Below are positions 22,370 to 29,326 of a stretch of DNA of 29,326 bases, one piece after another. This DNA comes from CAYRVF01 sp964427535. Lineage in GTDB: Bacteria > Chloroflexota > Ktedonobacteria > Ktedonobacterales > JADMIN01. A program made the position numbers and the translations under genes. The notes beneath the pieces are model-generated. The model did no database searches, had not been told where the DNA came from, and was given only the letters and a program-made list of their open reading frames with translations. The stretch covers positions 1 to 29,326 of the forward strand of contig CAYRVF010000068.1 in assembly GCA_964427535.1 (NCBI GenBank), read 5' to 3'. Each line of letters opens with the position of its first letter. The first letter of the stretch is position 1.

Positions 22370-22420
22370 TGGCCCCCTCTCCCAGCCTCTCCCCCACCTG
22401 ACGGCGGGAGAGAGGAGCCA
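22370..22420. repeat. Dispersed palindromic repeat, family B copy 2
   Basis: A 51-base element, inverted relative to 4286-4336 and of identical length, agreeing at 46 of 51 positions. It lies 15 bases after the hotdog gene, in the gap between convergent genes. Confidence 0.8.
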
Positions 22421-22453
22421 GACCTACGCGGCGCGAAGCGCACCCGTCGTGTT

Positions 22454-22485
22454 CCCCCTCTCTGGGCGCCAGCCGGTGGAGGGGG
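22454..22485. repeat. GC-rich inverted repeat after ftsZ
   Basis: CCCCCTC and GAGGGGG pair over an 18-base loop that itself holds CTGG/CCAG. It sits 10 bases past the ftsZ stop. It resembles family B in composition but not closely in sequence, and may act as a transcription or RNA end for ftsZ. Confidence 0.4.
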
Positions 22486-22495
22486 GGGCGCGCTC

Positions 22496-24106
22496 CTACC
22501 GGCGGAAGAACCGCCCGAGCAGACCGCCGCAGGTCACGTCATCGTGGTCGTCGATCTCCTCGTCCTCATAGTCCCCGGCGTATTCCTCGTCGACATAGTG
22601 CCCCATCGCGCCGGGAATCTGCGGATGCCCCTCCAGTTGTGGCAGTGGGCCACGCTCGGCGTAGTGCTGTACGCCGTGCGGATATGGAGGCCGTCCGTGC
22701 GCCACGTGTCGCTCGGCGTATTCATCTGAGAGCACCGTCCCCACGGTCTGCCGTAGCGCGGTGACAGCGGGATGTGCGACCGGATACTCGCCAGCTTCGC
22801 TCCGTGAGGCATACGCCGGGGCTGGCTCAGAGGCGCCCTGCCGGCCGGCCGCGTGCTCCCACTCTGGTCTGTGCGACTCGAGGAGCACAGGGGTCATCGG
22901 AGTGGGCACGACCGGCTGAGCGACGGTTGCCTGCGCTGGATGCGGCGCCGCGTATACCGAGGCAGACGGCTGCGCGGGATACACCTGCGCGGGCTGCGCC
23001 GCGTAGGCGTACTGCTCGCTCCCACTCACGCGGACGGCGGCGGGTGCGTGCTGGACGGGTGACGCGACATGCGCCACAGCCGCCGCGGCAGTGTGTTCGG
23101 GCGAGTGCATGACGCGCGGCTCGAACCCGGTGGCCACAATCGTCAGCTTGAGCGCGCCATCGAGCGACGGATCGTACACCGTGCCGAAGATGACGTTGGC
23201 GTCTGGATGCGCGGCGCCGGTGATGCGGTCGGCGATGAGGCCGATCTCATGCATCGTCAGGTCGTCGCCGCCCGCGATATTGAAGATGAGCCCACGCGCG
23301 CCCTTGATGTCGGCATCCAGCAGCGGATTGGTGAGCGCGTCGCGGATCAGCGACTCCGTGCGGTTCTCGCCGCGTGCCTCGCTCATCGAGAGAAACGCCG
23401 AGCCAGCGTCGGCCATGACCGCGCGGATGTCGGCGAAGTCGAGGTTGATCAGCCCCGGCACGGTAATCAGGTCGCTGATACCCTGGATGCCCAGCCGCAG
23501 CACGTCATCGGCGAAACGATATGCCTCAAAGGCGCTGGTGTCGCGCGAGGCGAGCTGCATCAGACGCTCGTTCGGCACGATGATGAGCGCGTCCACCGCC
23601 TCGCGCAGCGCCGCGATGCCCTGCTGGGCAAGCATGCGCCGGCGACGCTCGAACGCGAAGGGGGTCGTCACGACACCTACGGTGAGTGCGCCCAGCTCGC
23701 GGGCTGTCCGCGCGACGATCGGGCTGGCGCCAGTGCCGGTGCCTCCGCCCATACCCGCCGTGATGAAGACCATATCCGCGCCCGAGAGCGCACCACGAAT
23801 GGCATCCTGGCTCTCCTCGGCGGCTTTAGCGCCAATGGCGGGATTCCCTCCCGCGCCGAGTCCGCGTGTGGTGCTGGGTCCGAGTCGCAGACGGGTGCTC
23901 GCGCGCGCGGCGTCGAGCGCCTGGGCGTCGGTGTTCAGCGCCAGAAATTCGATCCCCTGGACGTTCGCGTCGATCATGCGGTTGACGGCGTTTGTGCCGC
24001 CGCCACCGACGCCCGCCACCTGAATGCGCGCGCCAGATGAGCGCTCGTGCTCTTCCGTGGTCTCACGCCGGTCGAAGGTGAACTCGCCCCGCTGCCCCTG
24101 ATCCAT
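22496..24106 (-). CDS. ftsZ: Cell division GTPase FtsZ
   Basis: FtsZ polymerises into the division ring. The 536-residue product has the tubulin fold at about 25-340, with the signature GGGTGTG (120-126), the early GGGGTNAVNRM loop, and the synergy loop NLDFADIRAVMADAG that completes the active site of the next subunit. The remaining 190 or so residues are a Tyr/Pro/Ala/Gln-rich linker, much longer than in E. coli or Bacillus, ending in a strongly acidic run and GGLLGRFFRR, which looks like the conserved tail that contacts FtsA. I use the Met at 24106, because GGAG lies six bases upstream; the ATG six bases earlier is too close to that site. It follows ftsA by 194 bases. Confidence 0.96.
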   Translation of the reverse strand: MDQGQRGEFTFDRRETTEEHERSSGARIQVAGVGGGGTNAVNRMIDANVQGIEFLALNTDAQALDAARASTRLRLGPSTTRGLGAGGNPAIGAKAAEESQDAIRGALSGADMVFITAGMGGGTGTGASPIVARTARELGALTVGVVTTPFAFERRRRMLAQQGIAALREAVDALIIVPNERLMQLASRDTSAFEAYRFADDVLRLGIQGISDLITVPGLINLDFADIRAVMADAGSAFLSMSEARGENRTESLIRDALTNPLLDADIKGARGLIFNIAGGDDLTMHEIGLIADRITGAAHPDANVIFGTVYDPSLDGALKLTIVATGFEPRVMHSPEHTAAAAVAHVASPVQHAPAAVRVSGSEQYAYAAQPAQVYPAQPSASVYAAPHPAQATVAQPVVPTPMTPVLLESHRPEWEHAAGRQGASEPAPAYASRSEAGEYPVAHPAVTALRQTVGTVLSDEYAERHVAHGRPPYPHGVQHYAERGPLPQLEGHPQIPGAMGHYVDEEYAGDYEDEEIDDHDDVTCGGLLGRFFRR

Positions 24107-24243
24107 CCTCATCTCCTGCTTTCTGCTGCTGACACGGCGCGCCCTCGCGCGAGCTTCGTGTCCTCCCTAACGCATGCCCGTTGCCAATTCGTGTGTTCTG
24201 TGACGCACCTCGTCGCGGGCGAAGTAGTGTTTGTGGCACGCGC

Positions 24244-24263
24244 GGGCGAAGCATGCCTCGCCC
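24244..24263. repeat. Palindromic repeat, family C copy 2
   Basis: GGGCGAAGCATGCCTCGCCC, a 20-base near-palindrome related to 14873-14894. It lies in the ftsA-ftsZ gap and could form a hairpin in the joint transcript. Confidence 0.55.
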
Positions 24264-24300
24264 TTACAACGCGGCAGATACGCGGCGGACGGCGCGCATG

Positions 24301-25575
24301 TTACGCCCCGAATGCCGCGCGCACGGGACTGAGCAGACGCTGGATGGCGGCGAGGCAGCTCGTCAGGAGGCCAGCGGGCTGGAGCGGCTCCGAGACGGCG
24401 GGGGCCGCACGCATCGCGCGCTGGGCTGGACGCGTGCCCCAGAGCAGGAGCCCGGCCGCGACCGTGAACGCGGGCGCGCTCAACGCGGGCGGAACAGCCT
24501 CGATCCCACGCGCCGAAGCGATCTCCGTGGGTATCTCCGTGGCGTGGGCGAAAACCTGGTCGATGCCTGGGAGCGTAGCCCCTCCTCCGGTGAGGAAGAG
24601 CATCGCGGGCGAGATGCCATCATAGCGCAGCGGTTCCAACACCTCGATGACCTGCTCGGCCAGCACACACGCGCTCTCGCGCAGGATGCTCGCCACGACC
24701 TGACGAGGCGTGATCTCATCCGTTCCGGTGAAGGGCGCGAGCTCGATCAGCTCGTCGTCAGCCACCGCCGCTGGATCGCAGTGCCCGGCCTTACGCTTGA
24801 GCGCCTCGGCAGCGTCGAAGCGCAGCCGGAGCGCGCGCGCGAGGCTCTGCGTCAGGTGCGCGCCGCCCAGCGGCACCACCGCGCTGTGGAGAATACTCCC
24901 GTCGGCCCGCACGGCGATGCTCATCGTCTCCGCGCCGATATCGATTACGGCGGTGCAAAGCTCGCCATGCGGCGCGGCGGGGATGGCGACGCTCGCGGCG
25001 ATGGGTGCGGCGACACAGTGCTCGGCTTCGACACCCGCATGTGCGAGACAGTTTAGCAGGTTCTGAATGTGAGTCGAGGTCGCGGTCACGACATGCACGT
25101 CGACGTCGAGCGTGCGGGCGGACATCCCCACGGGGTTGCGAATGCCATCCTGCTGGTCCACCGTGTAGCCCGAGGGAACCATGTGCAACAAGTCGCGGTT
25201 CTCGCCCAGCGAGAACGACGCCCGCGCTGCGCGTATCGCGTCCGCGACATCGTCTGGCTCGACGGGTCTGCCCCAGGGTTGCGGCGTGGTCGAGCCGTGG
25301 ATGCGTCTCGCTCGTACATGGCCGCCGCCGATGCTGATATATGCCTGGTCGATAGGCTCGCCCTGCCACTCTTCGACGCGCGCGACGGCATCGGCGATGG
25401 CTTCGGCGGCGGCGCCCAGATCGGTCACGACACCCTGACGCAGCCCGCGTGAAGGCACGTGCGTGCCGCCGAGGAGCGTGAGACGACCCGAGGAATCCAG
25501 CTCGGCGACGAGAATGGCGATCTTGCTGGTGCCGACGTCGATGCTGGTGAGAATGTATGGGGCAGTCCCGCTCAT
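24301..25575 (-). CDS. ftsA: Cell division protein FtsA
   Basis: FtsA is the actin-like protein that ties FtsZ to the membrane. The 424-residue product is of normal length. It has the phosphate-1 motif DVGTSK (13-18), the phosphate-2 motif IDIGAET (211-217) and the adenosine motif FLTGGGATLPG (327-337). The region between, including the FtsA-specific 1C subdomain (about 85-165), is present. The C-terminus, after a variable linker, is the amphipathic helix IQRLLSPVRAAFGA, the expected membrane-targeting tail. AAGGA seven bases before the ATG supports the start. It lies between ftsQ and ftsZ, 39 bases after ftsQ. Confidence 0.95.
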   Translation of the reverse strand: MSGTAPYILTSIDVGTSKIAILVAELDSSGRLTLLGGTHVPSRGLRQGVVTDLGAAAEAIADAVARVEEWQGEPIDQAYISIGGGHVRARRIHGSTTPQPWGRPVEPDDVADAIRAARASFSLGENRDLLHMVPSGYTVDQQDGIRNPVGMSARTLDVDVHVVTATSTHIQNLLNCLAHAGVEAEHCVAAPIAASVAIPAAPHGELCTAVIDIGAETMSIAVRADGSILHSAVVPLGGAHLTQSLARALRLRFDAAEALKRKAGHCDPAAVADDELIELAPFTGTDEITPRQVVASILRESACVLAEQVIEVLEPLRYDGISPAMLFLTGGGATLPGIDQVFAHATEIPTEIASARGIEAVPPALSAPAFTVAAGLLLWGTRPAQRAMRAAPAVSEPLQPAGLLTSCLAAIQRLLSPVRAAFGA

Positions 25576-25614
25576 CGTGCCGTCCTTTCCTTCCGCGCGC
25601 CGGAGGCTGTGGTG

Positions 25615-26571
25615 TCAGGCGCCGGGCCGATAGTCAGGATGGCTGGCCCAGCGCAGGTCGATGACGGCGGCGCTCTGCCCCTCGCGGCTCAGTTGCGCCA
25701 GCAACGCCGAGAGCTCCGCGAGCTGCCTCCCGACCCCCGCTCGAACACTCTGAGCCATCAGGCCAGCGCCGAACGAGGGCGCTGCCACCGAGGCCGCGTC
25801 CGCCGGAGTCCCGAAGACGATCACCGTGCCGGTTGGCGCGGTCGCGAGGAATCCGCGTGCTCCGTCGTACTGAAGCCCGATTCGAGTGCCGAACTCGTGT
25901 GGCAGGGAGCCAAGCAACTGCGTTGCCATCTCGACGGTTTCCGGGTCGAGCTTTTTGCCAGCGCGGAGCCTCTGTGTGGCCGCTGCCGAGCTGGATGTGT
26001 CGCGCACCGTGGGAAGCGACGGAGACACCGTGATCGGCGCATCCGTCACGGTCCCCAGGATGGTGCCGTCAGCCGCGACGACGAGCCGGGCGCGTGGCGT
26101 CAGCCAGAGCAGCGCGGGCTGGCGCACGGTGACCGACACCCGCAGCGTATGCGGATACTCGCGATGCACACTCGTCGATGCGACGACGGGCAATGCGGCG
26201 ATCAACCAGGTGTCCTTGGGCACATCGGCGCGGAAGATGTTGGGGCCAGTCAGCGGCAACGCCTCGATCGCGGCGACGACGCGCGGATCACTCGTCCCCT
26301 CGACGGCGATAGAGGACACCCGCCAGGACGGCGAGGTGAGCGTGTGGGCCACCACGGCCGCAACGACGATCACGGCCAGCGCGAGCGCCACCAGTCGCGC
26401 CCAGAGCGGCAGCAGGCGCGGTCGACATGACCTGGCGTACCGAGGCGTCCTGCGTGCCGGTGCGGAGTGAGCGCTAACACGAGCCTGCGGGCGCGGTCGC
26501 CTCTGCGCTGCCCCATCCGCACGGAACTGGCGACGTGACTCCGGATCGTATCGACGCACGACGCCGGACAT
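25615..26571 (-). CDS. ftsQ: Cell division protein FtsQ/DivIB
   Basis: FtsQ is a single-pass membrane protein that links early and late division proteins. The product has a basic, Arg/Pro-rich cytoplasmic part, one membrane helix (LVALALAVIVVAAVVAHTL), then a POTRA domain starting WRVSSIAVEGTSDPRVVAAI and the FtsQ domain with YPHTLRVSVTVRQPALLW. Length is 318 residues from the chosen Met at 26571. The start is uncertain: Met codons at 26583 and 26640 are also in frame and none has a good ribosome site. Position before ftsA and ftsZ supports the name. The murG-murC-murB-ddl genes that often precede ftsQ are absent. Confidence 0.85.
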   Translation of the reverse strand: MSGVVRRYDPESRRQFRADGAAQRRPRPQARVSAHSAPARRTPRYARSCRPRLLPLWARLVALALAVIVVAAVVAHTLTSPSWRVSSIAVEGTSDPRVVAAIEALPLTGPNIFRADVPKDTWLIAALPVVASTSVHREYPHTLRVSVTVRQPALLWLTPRARLVVAADGTILGTVTDAPITVSPSLPTVRDTSSSAAATQRLRAGKKLDPETVEMATQLLGSLPHEFGTRIGLQYDGARGFLATAPTGTVIVFGTPADAASVAAPSFGAGLMAQSVRAGVGRQLAELSALLAQLSREGQSAAVIDLRWASHPDYRPGA

Positions 26572-26965
26572 GCCAGTTCGCATGCGCGCTGAGTGTTCAC
26601 GTGAACGGGAAGCTGCCGTCGTCGCCTCATCCGCCCGCATGTTGCCGTACCAGCCGTTTCGTTCCAGTTCAGTCGCGTCCGCCACTCGCATTGAGCGGCA
26701 TAACGCATCTGAGGTGCCGAAACAGCGAGTTTCGTGGTGCGATGTCTTTCGGCCAGACGTGGACTCTCGACCTGACTGCCCGTGGCCCTGATCTACGGCA
26801 TCTCGGTGTATCTGGCTGCTAACCGCATCGCCGCGCGGCAACTCAACTCCCACTGGCCCGACATCCTCGCCTAGAGGACTCGCGATGTGTTGGCCTGTCT
26901 TCTACGGGAATGGACGCGCGCGAGCAGATCGAGCTTCGACAGAGAGCAGGGACACAGCATAGCGG
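26572..26965. other. Intergenic region upstream of ftsQ
   Basis: This 394-base stretch should hold the ftsQ promoter, but I find no convincing pair of boxes. It contains the possible gene remnant at 26782-26874. The rest shows nothing recognisable, although the ftsQ frame stays open to about 26853. Confidence 0.45.
26782..26874 (+). pseudogene. Possible 3' remnant of a lost gene
   Basis: The plus strand reads VALIYGISVYLAANRIAA and on to HWPDILA before a TAG, with codon use like the real genes nearby (mostly G or C in third position). A stop codon (TGA at 26773) cuts the frame nine bases before it, and no ribosome site is present. It looks like the hydrophobic end of a membrane protein whose front has been lost. 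It could also be chance, because it is only 30 codons. Confidence 0.25.
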
Positions 26966-27889
26966 CTACGAGCGGGGACACACATAGAGACCTGGTGGAT
27001 CTGCGGCGAGCTGTGTCTGCATGTCGGGCGTGGAGCAGGACGTGCCATCCCACTCGTGTGTCACGGGAGCCAGCAGGACATTCGGCGTAGTTGTAGCGAT
27101 GATGGGCGTACCGCCATCCACGGTAAGCCCGAGCGAGAACGTGTAGTAGCCCGGCGCGCTCGGTGGCGTTATGGTGACACCGACCCGCACTGCGTATCCT
27201 GATGGCAGGTTTGTGGGCAGTGGGGTCAGGTGAGTCCAGACCGAGGTATTCTTGAACATGGCTGTCACCATCGTGCCTACCGAGGCGCTCGCGGGAAACG
27301 CTGCCTGCATGTACTCGTCATCCGCCGCGCCGCCGCCGCAGCCACCTCCGCCCCCACCACTAGGATTCTTATAGGGGAAGTTGCATGGGTTCCACTCGTT
27401 GAGTTGTCCCGAATAACCGTGGAAGCTCGTGATCTGCGCGAGGACTCCCGTCAAGATGTGCGGGTGCGTGGAGCCGTTGCAGAGGGTAAGGACGTATTGC
27501 TCAGTAGTTGGATTTGTCGGCTGATAGCCAGGTGCGGTCTCTGGGTTGCTACTCACGGCATACGGCTGAAGCGGCAGAGTATCGGGGAGCTTGGCCCCCG
27601 GATCGGTTTGAGTATCATAGGCCGTGACGGTGGCAATGTAGAGGTCACCGACCTGTACAGCTGGCGTCGGCATCTGCGGACAAGCCGCAGTGACGCTCGC
27701 GGCATCAGCGGTTGATAGCGGGGTGGGAGAGGGTGTTGCTGTGGGAGGTGCTACAGTCGCCGTCAATGACGATGAATGCGGGGAAGCGGCGATAGAGGGA
27801 GATGCGCCACAACCAACAAGATACACACAGGCCAAAACCAACAGAACGACTGCTATTCCCGCCCGGCGCACGTGAATCTCGGCTATCAT
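26966..27889 (-). CDS. Lipoprotein of unknown function
   Basis: A 307-residue exported protein. A hydrophobic signal (AGIAVVLLVLACVYLVGC) ends in a lipobox, so the mature protein starts at Cys27 and is lipid-anchored outside the membrane. A Ser/Thr/Pro-rich spacer follows (to about 65), then about 240 residues with many Thr, Pro and Gly and beta-type alternation. A run of Gly with one Cys (near 182-192) and scattered Cys residues stand out. I do not recognise a family. The start is Met at 27889, with GGGAG four bases upstream; a longer frame lacks a ribosome site. It stands alone, upstream of ftsQ on the same strand with a gap of 394 bases. Confidence 0.78.
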   Translation of the reverse strand: MIAEIHVRRAGIAVVLLVLACVYLVGCGASPSIAASPHSSSLTATVAPPTATPSPTPLSTADAASVTAACPQMPTPAVQVGDLYIATVTAYDTQTDPGAKLPDTLPLQPYAVSSNPETAPGYQPTNPTTEQYVLTLCNGSTHPHILTGVLAQITSFHGYSGQLNEWNPCNFPYKNPSGGGGGGCGGGAADDEYMQAAFPASASVGTMVTAMFKNTSVWTHLTPLPTNLPSGYAVRVGVTITPPSAPGYYTFSLGLTVDGGTPIIATTTPNVLLAPVTHEWDGTSCSTPDMQTQLAADPPGLYVCPRS

Positions 27890-27951
27890 TGCTCTCCCTT
27901 TGCCCCGACAACATTCACCCGTATCCACACCACCCGTGCAGGCACGTCGCG

Positions 27952-27957
27952 AGTATA
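27952..27957 (-). promoter_or_regulatory. -10 box for the lipoprotein gene
   Basis: The minus strand reads TATACT, five of six consensus bases, giving a leader of about 55 bases. There is no clear -35. Confidence 0.38.
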
Positions 27958-28097
27958 ACACTGGCCGCTATCTGAGACGATGATGCAGGTCACACATTTC
28001 TCCTCTGCCGTCCCCTCCCTTCACGGGTGAGCCACTGGAGTACATCAGCAGTGCGCTGCTCGAGGACATTGAGGCTTATGGCCATTACACCGCATGG

Positions 28098-28103
28098 TAG
28101 GAT
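28098..28103 (+). promoter_or_regulatory. Possible extended -10 for the DUF2085 gene
   Basis: TAGGAT preceded by TGG, about 58 bases before the ATG at 28161. CTTATG 17 bases upstream is a weak -35. Confidence 0.28.
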
Positions 28104-28160
28104 AACGGTGAAGACATGCATATCCCGTGAATAGCGACAACCTCTCTGGAGGCGTGCAGC

Positions 28161-29018
28161 ATGCGAACAGAGCCGGGTGTACCCGATACGACGGCGGCTT
28201 GGGCGAACGAAGCCGAGCCGGACGCGGCTCACAAGCCGCGTCCGCCTGACGTGGTCGTCTGGGGAATCGTCTGCGGCTACGGACTGGCACTGCTGGCGCT
28301 GGCCTTCCTGCCCGGCGCGACGCTGATCGAACGGCTGCGCGCGCTCGACGGCGGCATCTGCTCGCAACTGCCCGGCCACTCGTTCTTTCCTGGTGGGCAG
28401 CAGCTTCCGCTCTGCTCGCGCAACACCGGCATCTATACTGGTTTTGTCGCGACTGTTGGCGTGCTGGCCGCGACCGGACGCCTGCGCGCTTCACGCCTAC
28501 CCAGCCTGGGCGCGGGCCTCGTACTGTTGGCCGCCGCTGGATTCATGGCCCTCGACGGGTTCAACTCCCTCTTTCGCGACCTGCACCTGCCGTATCTGTA
28601 TGAGCCCCACAACCTGCTGCGCCTCGCAACCGGGCTGGGAATGGGCACGGCGATGGCCGCCTTCATCGTCCCGATCACCAACGGGCTGCTCTGGAAAGTC
28701 GAGCTGGCGGTGCCGTCGTTCGGTTCTGTGGGGCAACTTGGGCTGATGCTGCCAGTGCTGACGGTGGTATGGGTCGCGGTCGTATCTCAGGCCGCGTTCT
28801 TGCTGTATCCGATCGCGCTCGTCGAGTCTGCCGGTCTGCTCTGCGCGCTAACGCTCGTCAATCTCGTGTTCGCGCTCGGCCTGACGGGACGGGTCGGCGT
28901 CTTCGCCCGCTGGCGGGAGCTACTGCCGTATTTTGCAGGCGCGACGGTGCTTGCTGTGGTTGAGTTGATGGCATTGTTTGTGCTTAGACAACACCTGATG
29001 CAAGCTCTCCCGGCTTGA
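28161..29018 (+). CDS. DUF2085 family polytopic membrane protein
   Basis: A 285-residue membrane protein with about seven hydrophobic segments between 32 and 278. The family signature is clear at 66-93: ICSQLPGHSFF, a short gap, then LPLCSRNTGIYTGF, with the two conserved Cys residues. DUF2085 proteins are widespread but have no firm function, so I give none. The protein is longer than the short members of the family, with three extra helices in the C-terminal half. GGAGG eight bases before the ATG supports the start. It is divergent from the lipoprotein gene and followed by a 233-base gap. Confidence 0.85.
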   Translation: MRTEPGVPDTTAAWANEAEPDAAHKPRPPDVVVWGIVCGYGLALLALAFLPGATLIERLRALDGGICSQLPGHSFFPGGQQLPLCSRNTGIYTGFVATVGVLAATGRLRASRLPSLGAGLVLLAAAGFMALDGFNSLFRDLHLPYLYEPHNLLRLATGLGMGTAMAAFIVPITNGLLWKVELAVPSFGSVGQLGLMLPVLTVVWVAVVSQAAFLLYPIALVESAGLLCALTLVNLVFALGLTGRVGVFARWRELLPYFAGATVLAVVELMALFVLRQHLMQALPA

Positions 29019-29157
29019 CTCCGTTTCGTTGCCCCGCGCTCGCCACTCGGAGCCTGCTTCCGCTTGCTCGCACGGCACATGTGCTACACAGGACTATGGC
29101 TCCGCGTCAGCATACCAGGAAAGAAATAGAATGAAAGCCTCCTGGAATGTGCATCTC

Positions 29158-29186
29158 TTGTCGCTCGTCCCGGCGCACGGTATACT
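29158..29186 (+). promoter_or_regulatory. Sigma-70-like promoter for the last gene
   Basis: TTGTCG, a 17-base spacer and TATACT. The start would lie about 60 bases before the ATG at 29252. Confidence 0.6.
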
Positions 29187-29251
29187 TGGGGTATGGCGCA
29201 GTGCAGGTGTGGTCAGGAGAAAAGGAATCGCTGCTCCAGGGGGTGTCCGCC

Positions 29252-29326
29252 ATGCCGCATAAGTACGAGCGAGAGATCGAAGAGATCCTCCGCAATATGG
29301 AGCGGCCAGAGCCACAGAAAGGGATC
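29252..29326 (+). CDS. N-terminal part of a gene cut by the window edge
   Basis: Twenty-five codons are present: MPHKYEREIEEILRNMER and then PEPQKGI. AGGGGG about eight bases upstream and the promoter at 29158-29186 support a real gene. The opening is a charged helix. I associate this start with a conserved, otherwise uncharacterised membrane protein of Chloroflexota, from memory only, and cannot confirm it here. Confidence 0.7.
   Translation, partial: MPHKYEREIEEILRNMERPEPQKGI

Noticed and set aside
23069..24040. Two plus-strand frames over 300 codons opposite ftsZ
   Set aside because: FtsZ is unambiguous on the other strand; these frames mirror its codon bias.
29019..29157. Terminator after the DUF2085 gene (CCAGGA/TCCTGG near 29115-29145)
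   Set aside because: The arms are six bases with a long loop and no U-run follows.

Overview
The window is GC-rich and gene-dense, with strong G/C preference in third codon positions. It reads as chromosomal DNA of a free-living bacterium, most likely a member of the Chloroflexota. This rests on overall character: a bare ftsQ-ftsA-ftsZ cluster, a large zinc-ribbon/cyclase/ATPase/TPR protein, a DA1-like zinc peptidase, and a start-of-gene sequence at the right edge that I associate with that phylum. It is an inference; there is no rRNA or tRNA here to anchor it, and I saw no phage, insertion sequence or CRISPR.

Layout. 1-4.2 kb: minus-strand genes for a lipoprotein D-Ala-D-Ala carboxypeptidase, a SAM methyltransferase and a zinc-ribbon membrane-anchored protein, then a small plus-strand gene. 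4.3-12.05 kb: minus-strand cluster transcribed from 12.05 kb leftwards: a 1356-residue adenylate cyclase/ATPase/TPR protein, a DA1-like peptidase with eight CxxC pairs, and ComEC. 12.5-14.8 kb: plus-strand soluble Ser/Thr kinase and a cation diffusion facilitator. 15.0-19.05 kb: minus-strand asymmetric pair of half-size ABC exporters behind a long leader. 19.16-21.7 kb: minus-strand operon of a low-complexity protein, RsmD and an HTH protein, divergent from a hotdog-fold protein. 22.5-26.6 kb: ftsQ, ftsA, ftsZ on the minus strand. 27-29.3 kb: a lipoprotein, a DUF2085 membrane protein, and the first 25 codons of another gene.

The most interesting structure is the leader of the ABC exporter operon (18620-19049). 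It has a near-consensus promoter, a very strong ribosome site in front of a 27-codon ORF, and four complementary segments arranged 1-2-3-4. Segments 3 and 4 make an 8-bp stem followed by a U-rich run, as an intrinsic terminator would; segment 2 is a partial copy of segment 4 and can compete for segment 3. This resembles peptide-leader attenuation of drug exporters such as Bacillus BmrCD, but in different sequence. Other points: a ComEC whose metallo-beta-lactamase domain has lost its metal ligands, an RsmD with APPQ instead of DPPY, and three families of short palindromic repeats placed at gene ends.

Starts were chosen from ribosome binding sites; several genes use GTG. Promoters are by eye against the sigma-70 consensus.
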